Of a stretch of DNA of 64,000 bases, positions 1 through 11,288 are shown in pieces (the stretch's first letter is position 1; each line of letters starts with the position of its first letter). This DNA comes from Auanema rhodensis (lineage: Eukaryota > Nematoda > Chromadorea > Rhabditida > Rhabditidae), in the NCBI GenBank assembly GCA_964057225.1, contig OZ059900.1:17189638-17253637 (forward strand), in the 5' to 3' direction. The position numbers were made by a program, and so were the translations under genes. Below the pieces are notes generated by a model. It saw only the letters and a program-made list of their open reading frames with translations, was not told where the DNA came from and made no database searches.

Positions 1-173
1 ACAAAAACACAGTATTTCCCATGAGAAATATTTTATTATGCTGGAAAACCAGTTTTTGGAAATTTCGCTGTAAACAAGGTTTTGACTTACGATTTCATGT
101 GTTCAAACTCATGCAATGTCAATGAAACCCAGCTCAAAATTGTTCGTACAACGTCTAGTTCCACTTTCACGAC

Positions 174-180
174 AAAAAAA
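174..180 (+). other. A7 tract of the monomer, the main site of length change
   Basis: The run of seven A is the hotspot for one-base deletion. It is A6 in eleven of the thirteen 341-bp units (starts 47540, 48907, 49248, 50615, 50956, 55059, 55400, 56767, 57108, 58133, 59158), all within 47.5-59.5 kb. In a second variant, position 174 is T, leaving length unchanged (units at 3763, 10263, 16076, 17102, 19838, 60183, 60525, 61893, 63260, 63602); that variant is confined to the two flanks of the window. The other two 341-bp units arise elsewhere: a lost T near 15,633 and a lost T in the GGTTTTG run near 61,973. Confidence 0.85.
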
Positions 181-202
181 CAGGGGTTAGAAAATTAAGG
201 AA

Positions 203-239
203 ATTAGCATATTCTGAGGGCACGCCCCTTATGGCTAAT
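203..239. other. Nested inverted repeat inside the monomer (potential hairpin)
   Basis: ATTAGC at 203-208 is the reverse complement of GCTAAT at 234-239. Inside it, GGGC (218-221) and GCCC (224-227) form a second arm pair around a two-base loop. With one bulged G the outer stem extends to AT/AT. The centres of the two dyads nearly coincide (221 and 222.5). The structure repeats in nearly every unit. The 219G-to-A variant (gagagc units) and the 224G-to-A variant (units at 51981 and 57449) break the inner stem, while the common 228C/T polymorphism leaves it intact. Function is unknown; a cruciform or transcript hairpin is inference only. Confidence 0.5.
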
Positions 240-246
240 ATTGATT

Positions 247-256
247 AAATCGATTT
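247..256. other. 10-bp perfect palindrome AAATCGATTT, recurring every 342 bp
   Basis: The ten bases read the same on both strands and contain the only ATCGAT in the monomer. A separate 8-bp palindrome, TCATATGA, lies five bases downstream at 261-268, and GAAATTTC at 59-66 is a third. I saw no unit in which the ATCGAT core was changed. Short palindromes are expected in AT-rich DNA, so only the array-wide conservation is notable. Confidence 0.6.
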
Positions 257-312
257 TTGTTCATATGAGTCGTCAAATGCAACGAATTTCAGCGTGTTAC
301 ATACTAAAATGA

Positions 313-327
313 AGCATTTTACATGCT
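313..327. other. Short inverted repeat AGCAT / ATGCT in the monomer
   Basis: AGCAT at 313-317 and ATGCT at 323-327 are reverse complements around a 5-base spacer. The 311A, 314A and 320C variants fall in or next to it (314A breaks the stem). A similar small dyad, CTGG-AAAA-CCAG, lies at 41-52. Both are described only because they recur in every unit. Confidence 0.4.
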
Positions 328-684
328 GAACACTAGAAAAATACAAAAACACAGTATTTCCCATGAGAAATATTTTATTATGCTGGAAAACCAGTTTTTG
401 GAAATTTCGCTGTAAACAAGGTTTTGACTTACGATTTCATGTGTTCAAACTCATGCAATGTCAATGAAACCTAGCTCAAAATTGTTCGTACAACGTCTAG
501 TTCCACTTTCACGACAAAAAAACAGGGGTTAGAAAATTAAGGAAATTAGCATATTCTGAGGGCACGCCCCTTATGGCTAATATTGATTAAATCGATTTTT
601 GTTCATATGAGTCGTCAAATGCAACGAATTTCAGCGTGTTACATACTAAAATGAAGCATTTTACATGCTGAACACTAGAAAAAT

Positions 685-3420
685 ACAAAAACACAGTATT
701 TCCCATGAGAAATATTTTATTATGCTGGAAAACCAGTTTTTGAAAATTTCGCTGTAAACAAGGTTTTGACTTACGATTTCATGTGTTCAAACTCATGCAA
801 TGTCAATGAAACCTAGCTCAAAATTGTTCCTACAACGTCTAGTTCCACTTTCACGACAAAAAAACAGGGGTTAGAAAATTAAGGAAATTAGCATATTCTG
901 AGGGCACGCCCTTTATGGCTAATATTGATTAAATCGATTTTTGTTCATATGAGTCGTCAAATGCAACGAATTTCAGCGTGTTACATACTAAAATGAAGCA
1001 TTTTACATGCTGAACACTAGAAAAATACAAAAACACAGTATTTCCCATGAGAAATATTTTATTATGCTGGAAAACCAGTTTTTGAAAATTTCGCTGTAAA
1101 CAAGGTTTTGACTTACGATTTCATGTGTTCAAACTCATGCAATGTCAATGAAACCTAGCTCAAAATTGTTCCTACAACGTCTAGTTCCACTTTCACGACA
1201 AAAAAACAGGGGTTAGAAAATTAAGGAAATTAGCATATTCTGAGGGCACGCCCCTTATGGCTAATATTGATTAAATCGATTTTTGTTCATATGAGTCGTC
1301 AAATGCAACGAATTTCAGCGTGTTACATACTAAAATGAAGCATTTTACATGCTGAACACTAGAAAAATACAAAAACACAGTATTTCCCATGAGAAATATT
1401 TTATTATGCTGGAAAACCAGTTTTTGGAAATTTCGCTGTAAACAAGGTTTTGACTTACGATTTCATGTGTTCAAACTCATGCAATGTCAATGAAACCTAG
1501 CTCAAAATTGTTCCTACAACGTCTAGTTCCACTTTCACGACAAAAAAACAGGGGTTAGAAAATTAAGGAAATTAGCATATTCTGAGGGCACGCCCTTTAT
1601 GGCTAATATTGATTAAATCGATTTTTGTTCATATGAGTCGTCAAATGCAACGAATTTCAGCGTGTTACATACTAAAATGAAGCATTTCACATGCTGAACA
1701 CTAGAAAAATACAAAAACACAGTATTTCCCATGAGAAATATTTTATTATGCTGGAAAACCAGTTTTTGGAAATTTCGCTGTAAACAAGGTTTTGACTTAC
1801 GATTTCATGTGTTCAAACTCATGCAATGTCAATGAAACCTAGCTCAAAATTGTTCGTACAACGTCTAGTTCCACTTTCACGACAAAAAAACAGGGGTTAG
1901 AAAATTAAGGAAATTAGCATATTCTGAGGGCACGCCCCTTATGGCTAATATTGATTAAATCGATTTTTGTTCATATGAGTCGTCAAATGCAACGAATTTC
2001 AGCGTGTTACATACTAAAATGAAGCATTTTACATGCTGAACACTAGAAAAATACAAAAACACAGTATTTCCCATGAGAAATATTTTATTATGCTGGAAAA
2101 CCAGTTTTTGAAAATTTCGCTGTAAACAAGGTTTTGACTTACGATTTCATGTGTTCAAACTCATGCAATGTCAATGAAACCTAGCTCAAAATTGTTCCTA
2201 CAACGTCTAGTTCCACTTTCACGACAAAAAAACAGGGGTTAGAAAATTAAGGAAATTAGCATATTCTGAGGGCACGCCCTTTATGGCTAATATTGATTAA
2301 ATCGATTTTTGTTCATATGAGTCGTCAAATGCAACGAATTTCAGCGTGTTACATACTAAAATGAAGCATTTTACATGCTGAACACTAGAAAAATACAAAA
2401 ACACAGTATTTCCCATGAGAAATATTTTATTATGCTGGAAAACCAGTTTTTGAAAATTTCGCTGTAAACAAGGTTTTGACTTACGATTTCATGTGTTCAA
2501 ACTCATGCAATGTCAATGAAACCTAGCTCAAAATTGTTCCTACAACGTCTAGTTCCACTTTCACGACAAAAAAACAGGGGTTAGAAAATTAAGGAAATTA
2601 GCATATTCTGAGGGCACGCCCCTTATGGCTAATATTGATTAAATCGATTTTTGTTCATATGAGTCGTCAAATGCAACGAATTTCAGCGTGTTACATACTA
2701 AAATGAAGCATTTTACATGCTGAACACTAGAAAAATACAAAAACACAGTATTTCCCATGAGAAATATTTTATTATGCTGGAAAACCAGTTTTTGGAAATT
2801 TCGCTGTAAACAAGGTTTTGACTTACGATTTCATGTGTTCAAACTCATGCAATGTCAATGAAACCTAGCTCAAAATTGTTCCTACAACGTCTAGTTCCAC
2901 TTTCACGACAAAAAAACAGGGGTTAGAAAATTAAGGAAATTAGCATATTCTGAGGGCACGCCCTTTATGGCTAATATTGATTAAATCGATTTTTGTTCAT
3001 ATGAGTCGTCAAATGCAACGAATTTCAGCGTGTTACATACTAAAATGAAGCATTTCACATGCTGAACACTAGAAAAATACAAAAACACAGTATTTCCCAT
3101 GAGAAATATTTTATTATGCTGGAAAACCAGTTTTTGGAAATTTCGCTGTAAACAAGGTTTTGACTTACGATTTCATGTGTTCAAACTCATGCAATGTCAA
3201 TGAAACCTAGCTCAAAATTGTTCCTACAACGTCTAGTTCCACTTTCACGACAAAAAAACAGGGGTTAGAAAATTTAGGAAATTAGCATATTCTGAGGGCA
3301 CGCCCCTTATGGCTAATATTGATTAAATCGATTTTTGTTCATATGAGTCGTCAAATGCAACGAATTTCAGCGTATTACATACTAAAATGAAGTATTTCAC
3401 ATGCTGAACACTAGAAAAAT
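685..3420 (+). repeat. Tandem duplication of a 4-monomer block (period 1,368 bp)
   Basis: Units 685, 1027 and 1369 carry, in order, 59A+146C+228T, 59A+146C+228C, and 146C+228T+320C. The same ordered set returns at 2053, 2395 and 2737. The fourth members differ: 1711 is a plain 146G/228C unit, while 3079 is 146C with private changes (aatttagg, gtattac, and 320C with a neighbouring change). Confidence 0.8.
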
Positions 3421-6156
3421 ACAAAAACACAGTATTTCCCATGAGAAATATTTTATTATGCTGGAAAACCAGTTTTTGGAAATTTCGCTGTAAACAAGGT
3501 TTTGACTTACGATTTCATGTGTTCAAACTCATGCAATGTCAATGAAACCTAGCTCAAAATTGTTCGTACAACGTCTAGTTCCACTTTCACGACAAAAAAA
3601 CAGGGGTTAGAAAATTAAGGAAATTAGCATATTCTGAGGGCACGCCCCTTATGGCTAATATTGATTAAATCGATTTTTGTTCATATGAGTCGTCAAATGC
3701 AACGAATTTCAGCGTGTTACATACTAAAATGAAGCATTTTACATGCTGAACACTAGAAAAATACAAAAACACAGTAATACCCATGAGAAATATTTTATTA
3801 TGCTGGAAAACCAGTTTTTGGAAAGTTCGCTGTAAACAAGGTTTTGACTTACGATTTCATGTGTTCAAACTCATGCAATGTCAATGAAACCTAGCTCAAA
3901 ATTGTTCGTACAACGTCTAGTTCCACTTTCACGACTAAAAAACAGGGGTTAGAAAATTAAGGAAATTAGCATATTCTGAGGGCACGCCCCTTATGGCTAA
4001 TATTGATTAAATCGATTTTTGTTCATATGAGTCGTCAAATGCAACGAATTTCAGCGTGTTACATACTAAAATGAAGCATTTTACATGCTGAACACTAGAA
4101 AAATACAAAAACACAGTAATACCCATGAGAAATATTTTATTATGCTGGAAAACCAGTTTTTGGAAATTTCGCTGTAAACAAGGTTTTGACTTACGATTTC
4201 ATGTGTTCAAACTCATGCAATGTCAATGAAACCTAGCTCAAAATTGTTCGTACAACGTCTAGTTCCACTTTCACGACAAAAAAACAGGGGTTAGAAAATT
4301 AAGGAAATTAGCATATTCTGAGGGCACGCCCCTTATGGCTAATATTGATTAAATCGATTTTTGTTCATATGAGTCGTCAAATGCAACGAATTTCAGCGTG
4401 TTACATACTAAAATGAAGCATTTTACATGCTGAACACTAGAAAAATACAAAAACACAGTAATACCCATGAGAAATATTTTATTATGCTGGAAAACCAGTT
4501 TTTGGAAATTTCGCTGTAAACAAGGTTTTGACTTACGATTTCATGTGTTCAAACTCATGCAATGTCAATGAAACCTAGCTCAAAATTGTTAATACAATGT
4601 CTAGTTCCACTTTCACGACAAAAAAACAGGGGTTAGAAAATTAAGGAAATTAGCATATTCTGAGGGCACGCCCTTTATGGCTAATATTGATTAAATCGAT
4701 TTTTGTTCATATGAGTCGTCAAATGCAACGAATTTCAGCGTGTTACATACTAAAATGAAGCATTTTACATGCTGAACACTAGAAAAATACAAAAACACAG
4801 TATTTCCCATGAGAAATATTTTATTATGCTGGAAAACCAGTTTTTGGAAATTTCGCTGTAAACAAGGTTTTGACTTACGATTTCATGTGTTCAAACTCAT
4901 GCAATGTCAATGAAACCTAGCTCAAAATTGTTCCTACAACGTCTAGTTCCACTTTCACGACAAAAAAACAGGGGTTAGAAAATTAAGGAAATTAGCATAT
5001 TCTGAGGGCACGCCCTTTATGGCTAATATTGATTAAATCGATTTTTGTTCATATGAGTCGTCAAATGCAACGAATTTCAGCGTGTTACATACTAAAATGA
5101 AGCATTTTACATGCTGAACACTAGAAAAATACAAAAACACAGTATTTCCCATGAGAAATATTTTATTATGCTGGAAAACCAGTTTTTGGAAATTTCGCTG
5201 TAAACAAGGTTTTGACTTACGATTTCATGTGTTCAAACTCATGCAATGTCAATGAAACCTAGCTCAAAATTGTTCGTACAACGTCTAGTTCCACTTTCAC
5301 GACAAAAAAACAGGGGTTAGAAAATTAAGGAAATTAGCATATTCTGAGGGCACGCCCCTTATGGCTAATATTGATTAAATCGATTTTTGTTCATATGAGT
5401 CGTCAAATGCAACGAATTTCAGCGTGTTACATACTAAAATGAAGCATTTTACATGCTGAACACTAGAAAAATACAAAAACACAGTATTTCCCATGAGAAA
5501 TATTTTATTATGCTGGAAAACCAGTTTTTGGAAATTTCGCTGTAAACAAGGTTTTGACTTACGATTTCATGTGTTCAAACTCATGCAATGTCAATGAAAC
5601 CTAGCTCAAAATTGTTCGTACAACGACTAGTTCCACTTTCACGACAAAAAAACAGGGGTTAGAAAATTAAGGAAATTAGCATATTCTGAGGGCACGCCCC
5701 TTATGGCTAATATTGATTAAATCGATTTTTGTTCATATGAGTCGTCAAATGCAACGAATTTCAGCGTGTTACATACTAAAATGAAGCATTTTACATGCTG
5801 AACACTAGAAAAATACAAAAACACAGTATTTCCCATGAGAAATATTTTATTATGCTGGAAAACCAGTTTTTGGAAATTTCGCTGTAAACAAGGTTTTGAC
5901 TTACGATTTCATGTGTTCAAACTCATGCAATGTCAATGAAACCTAGCTCAAAATTGTTCGTACAACGTCTAGTTCCACTTTCACGACAAAAAAACAGGGG
6001 TTAGAAAATTAAGGAAATTAGCATATTCTGAGGGCACGCCCCTTATGGCTAATATTGATTAAATCGATTTTTGTTCATATGAGTCGTCAAATGCAACGAA
6101 TTTCAGCGTGTTACATACTAAAATGAAGCATTTTACATGCTGAACACTAGAAAAAT

Positions 6157-7524
6157 ACAAAAACACAGTATTTCCCATGAGAAATATTTTATTATGCTGG
6201 AAAACCAGTTTTTGGAAATTTCGCTGTAAACAAGGTTTTGACTTACGATTTCATGTGTTCAAACTCATGCAATGTCAATGAAACCTAGCTCAAAATTGTT
6301 CGTACAACGACTAGTTCCACTTTCACGACAAAAAAACAGGGGTTAGAAAATTAAGGAAATTAGCATATTCTGAGGGCACGCCCCTTATGGCTAATATTGA
6401 TTAAATCGATTTTTGTTCATATGAGTCGTCAAATGCAACGAATTTCAGCGTGTTACATACTAAAATGAAGCATTTTACATGCTGAACACTAGAAAAATAC
6501 AAAAACACAGTATTTCCCATGAGAAATATTTTATTATGCTGGAAAACCAGTTTTTGAAAATTTCGCTGTAAACAAGGTTTTGACTTACGATTTCATGTGT
6601 TCAAACTCATGCAATGTCAATGAAACCTAGCTCAAAATTGTTCCTACAACGTCTAGTTCCACTTTTACGACAAAAAAACAGGGGTTAGAAAATTAAGGAA
6701 ATTAGCATATTCTGAGGGCACGCCCTTTATGGCTAATATTGATTAAATCGATTTTTGTTCATATGAGTCGTCAAATGCAACGAATTTCAGCGTGTTACAT
6801 ACTAAAATGAAGCATTTTACATGCTGAACACTAGAAAAATACAAAAACACAGTATTTCCCATGAGAAATATTTTATTATGCTGGAAAACCAGTTTTTGGA
6901 AATTTCGCTGTAAACAAGGTTTTGACTTACGATTTCATGTGTTCAAACTCATGCAATGTCAATGAAACCTAGCTCAAAATTGTTCGTACAACGACTAGTT
7001 CCACTTTCACGACAAAAAAACAGGGGTTAGAAAATTAAGGAAATTAGCATATTCTGAGGGCACGCCCCTTATGGCTAATATTGATTAAATCGATTTTTGT
7101 TCATATGAGTCGTCAAATGCAACGAATTTCAGCGTGTTACATACTAAAATGAAGCATTTTACATGCTGAACACTAGAAAAATACAAAAACACAGTATTTC
7201 CCATGAGAAATATTTTATTATGCTGGAAAACCAGTTTTTGAAAATTTCGCTGTAAACAAGGTTTTGACTTACGATTTCATGTGTTCAAACTCATGCAATG
7301 TCAATGAAACCTAGCTCAAAATTGTTCCTACAACGTCTAGTTCCACTTTCACGACAAAAAAACAGGGGTTAGAAAATTAAGGAAATTAGCATATTCTGAG
7401 GGCACGCCCTTTATGGCTAATATTGATTAAATCGATTTTTGTTCATATGAGTCGTCAAATGCAACGAATTTCAGCGTGTTACATACTAAAATGAAGCATT
7501 TTACATGCTGAACACTAGAAAAAT
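6157..7524 (+). repeat. Tandem duplication of a 2-monomer block carrying 154A
   Basis: Position 154 is A (aacgactag) in only three units: 5473, 6157 and 6841, alternating with units lacking it. The pair 6157+6499 (154A, then 59A/146C/228T) matches the pair 6841+7183. The 5473 unit followed by a plain 5815 unit looks like a related earlier copy. Confidence 0.7.
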
Positions 7525-8892
7525 ACAAAAACACAGTATTTCCCATGAGAAATATTTTATTATGCTGGAAAACCAGTTTTTGGAAATTTCGCTGTAAACA
7601 AGGTTTTGACTTACGATTTCATGTGTTCAAACTCATGCAATGTCAATGAAACCTAGCTCAAAATTGTTCGTACAACGTCTAGTTCCACTTTCACGACAAA
7701 AAAACAGGGGTTAGAAAATTAAGGAAATTAGCATATTCTGAGGGCACGCCCCTTATGGCTAATATTGATTAAATCGATTTTTGTTCATATGAGTCGTCAA
7801 ATGCAACGAATTTCAGCGTGTTACATACTAAAATGAAGCATTTTACATGCTGAACACTAGAAAAATACAAAAACACAGTATTTCCCATGAGAATAATTTT
7901 ATTATGCTGGAAAACCAGTTTTTGGAAATTTCGCTGTAAACAAGGTTTTGACTTACGATTTCATGTGTTCAAACTCATGCAATGTCAATGAAACCTAGCT
8001 CAAAATTGTTCGTACAACGTCTAGTTCCACTTTCACGACAAAAAAACAGGGGTTAGAAAATTAAGGAAATTAGCATATTCTGAGGGCACGCCCCTTATGG
8101 CTAATATTGATTAAATCGATTTTTGTTCATATGAGTCGTCAAATGCAACGAATTTCAGCGTGTTACATACTAAAATGAAGCATTTTACATGCTGAACACT
8201 AGAAAAATACAAAAACACAGTATTTCCCATGAGAAATATTTTATTATGCTGGAAAACCAGTTTTTGGAAATTTCGCTGTAAACAAGGTTTTGACTTACGA
8301 TTTCATGTGTTCAAACTCATGCAATGTCAATGAAACCTAGCTCAAAATTGTTCCTACAACGTCTAGTTCCACTTTCACGACAAAAAAACAGGGGTTAGAA
8401 AATTAAGGAAATTAGCATATTCTGAGGGCACGCCCTTTATGGCTAATATTGATTAAATCGATTTTTGTTCATATGAGTCGTCAAATGCAACGAATTTCAG
8501 CGTGTTACATACTAAAATGAAGCATTTCACATGCTGAACACTAGAAAAATACAAAAACACAGTATTTCCCATGAGAAATATTTTATTATGCTGGAAAACC
8601 AGTTTTTGGAAATTTCGCTGTAAACAAGGTTTTGACTTACGATTTCATGTGTTCAAACTCATGCAATGTCAATGAAACCTAGCTCAAAATTGTTCGTACA
8701 ACGTCTGGTTCCACTTTCACGACAAAAAAACAGGGGTTAGAAAATTAAGGAAATTAGCATATTCTGAGGGCACGCCCCTTATGGCTAATATTGATTAAAT
8801 CGATTTTTGTTCATATGAGTCGTCAAATGCAACGAATTTCAGCGTGTTACATACTAAAATGAAGCATTTTACATGCTGAACACTAGAAAAAT

Positions 8893-10262
8893 ACAAAAAC
8901 ACAGTATTTCCCATGAGAAATATTTTATTATGCTGGAAAACCAGTTTTTGGAAATTTCGCTGTAAACAAGGTTTTGACTTACGATTTCATGTGTTCAAAC
9001 TCATGCAATGTCAATGAAACCTAGCTCAAAATTGTTCGTACAACGTCTAGTTCCACTTTCACGACAAAAAAACAGGGGTTAGAAAATTAAGGAAATTAGC
9101 ATATTCTGAGGGCACGCCCCCTTATGGCTAATATTGATTAAATCGATTTTTGTTCATATGAGTCGTCAAATGCAACGAATTTCAGCGTGTTACATACTAA
9201 AATGAAGCATTTTACATGCTGAACACTAGAAAAATACAAAAACACAGTAATACCCATGAGAAATATTTTATTATGCTGGAAAACCAGTTTTTGGAAATTT
9301 CGCTGTAAACAAGGTTTTGACTTACGATTTCATGTGTTTAAACTCATGCAATGTCAATGAAACCTAGCTCAAAATTGTTAATACAATGTCTAGTTCCACT
9401 TTCACGACAAAAAAACAGGGGTTAGAAAATTAAGGAAATTAGCATATTCTGAGGGCACGCCCTTTATGGCTAATATTGATTAAATCGATTTTTGTTCATA
9501 TGAGTCGTCAAATGCAACGAATTTCAGCGTGTTACATACTAAAATGAAGCATTTTACATGCTGAACACTAGAAAAATACAAAAACACAGTATTTCCCATG
9601 AGAAATATTTTATTATGCTGGAAAACCAGTTTTTGGAAATTTCGCTGTAAACAAGGTTTTGACTTACGATTTCATGTGTTCAAACTCATGCAATGTCAAT
9701 GAAACCTAGCTCAAAATTGTTCGTACAACGTCTAGTTCCACTTTCACGACAAAAAAACAGGGGTTAGAAAATTAAGGAAATTAGCATATTCTGAGGGCAC
9801 GCCCCCTTATGGCTAATATTGATTAAATCGATTTTTGTTCATATGAGTCGTCAAATGCAACGAATTTCAGCGTGTTACATACTAAAATGAAGCATTTTAC
9901 ATGCTGAACACTAGAAAAATACAAAAACACAGTAATACCCATGAGAAATATTTTATTATGCTGGAAAACCAGTTTTTGGAAATTTCGCTGTAAACAAGGT
10001 TTTGACTTACGATTTCATGTGTTTAAACTCATGCAATGTCAATGAAACCTAGCTCAAAATTGTTAATACAATGTCTAGTTCCACTTTCACGACAAAAAAA
10101 CAGGGGTTAGAAAATTAAGGAAATTAGCATATTCTGAGGGCACGCCCTTTATGGCTAATATTGATTAAATCGATTTTTGTTCATATGAGTCGTCAAATGC
10201 AACGAATTTCAGCGTGTTACATACTAAAATGAAGCATTTTACATGCTGAACACTAGAAAAAT
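8893..10262 (+). repeat. Tandem duplication of a 2-monomer block (period 685 bp) with an extra C
   Basis: Units 8893 and 9578 are the only 343-bp monomers in the window; both carry one extra C in the C run near monomer position 228. Each is followed by a unit (9236, 9921) with 15A/17A, gtttaaac, and the ttaatacaatg change at 144-154. The four linked markers repeat exactly, which makes this a clear recent duplication. Confidence 0.88.
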
Positions 10263-11288
10263 ACAAAAACACAGTATTTCCCATGAGAAATATTTTATTA
10301 TGCTGGAAAACCAGTTTTTGGAAATTTCGCTGTAAACAAGGTTTTGACTTACGATTTCATGTGTTCAAACTCATGCAATGTCAATGAAACCTAGCTCAAA
10401 ATTGTTCGTACAACGTCTAGTTCCACTTTCACGACTAAAAAACAGGGGTTAGAAAATTAAGGAAATTAGCATATTCTGAGGGCACGCCCCTTATGGCTAA
10501 TATTGATTAAATCGATTTTTGTTCATATGAGTCGTCAAATGCAACGAATTTCAGCGTGTTACATACTAAAATGAAGCATTTTACATGCTGAACACTAGAA
10601 AAATACAAAAACACAGTATTTCCCATGAGAAATATTTTATTATGCTGGAAAACCAGTTTTTGGAAATTTCGCTGTAAACAAGGTTTTGACTTACGATTTC
10701 ATGTGTTCAAACTCATGCAATGTCAATGAAACCCAGCTCAAAATTGTTCGTACAACGTCTAGTTCCACTTTCACGACAAAAAAACAGGGGTTAGAAAATT
10801 AAGGAAATTAGCATATTCTGAGGGCACGCCCCTTATGGCTAATATTGATTAAATCGATTTTTGTTCATATGAGTCGTCAAATGCAACGAATTTCAGCGTG
10901 TTACATACTAAAATAAAGCATTTTACATGCTGAACACTAGAAAAATACAAAAACACAGTATTTCCCATGAGAAATATTTTATTATGCTGGAAAACCAGTT
11001 TTTGGAAATTTCGCTGTAAACAAGGTTTTGACTTACGATTTCATGTGTTCAAACTCATGCAATGTCAATGAAACCTAGCTCAAAATTGTTCGTACAACGT
11101 CTAGTTCCACTTTCACGACAAAAAAACAGGGGTTAGAAAATTAAGGAAATTAGCATATTCTGAGGGCACGCCCCTTATGGCTAATATTGATTAAATCGAT
11201 TTTTGTTCATATGAGTCGTCAAATGCAACGAATTTCAGCGTGTTACATACTAAAATGAAGCATTTTACATGCTGAACACTAGAAAAAT

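Larger units (their letters stand above)
1..342 (+). repeat. Reference satellite monomer (unit 1), used for position numbering
   Basis: First complete unit, taken here as phase origin (the true biological start of a tandem unit is arbitrary). It has 59 C and 57 G (33.9% GC). The GC-richest stretch is about 181-235; the rest is rich in short A and T tracts (A5 at 3-7, T5 at 53-57, A7 at 174-180, T5 at 254-258, A5 at 337-341). It holds single ATCGAT (249-254) and CATATG (262-267) hexamers. Recurrent variant sites elsewhere in the array are 15/17, 59, 130, 146, 154, 174, 182, 183, 219, 228, 298, 320 and 332. All six reading frames carry stops, so the unit is not coding. Unit 1 carries 130C, which is uncommon (units at 1, 10605, 11289, 13341, 17444, 20180). 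Confidence 0.95.

Noticed and set aside
63-79. CENP-B box-like match (TTCG....A..C..G) in the monomer
   Set aside because: It agrees with 7 of the 9 essential bases, missing two central G. A match of that quality is expected about once by chance in 342 bp over two strands, so it supports nothing.
1-342. Short open frames, e.g. a 39-codon minus-strand frame starting with ATG within each unit
   Set aside because: Stops occur in all six frames of every monomer. Although 342 is divisible by three, no frame runs through a unit. The frames recur only because the DNA repeats, and nothing looks like a protein.
1-342. Human or primate alpha satellite, suggested by 342 = 2 x 171
   Set aside because: The length coincidence is not backed by sequence: I recognise no alpha-satellite motifs and no good CENP-B box. 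The family is left unnamed.
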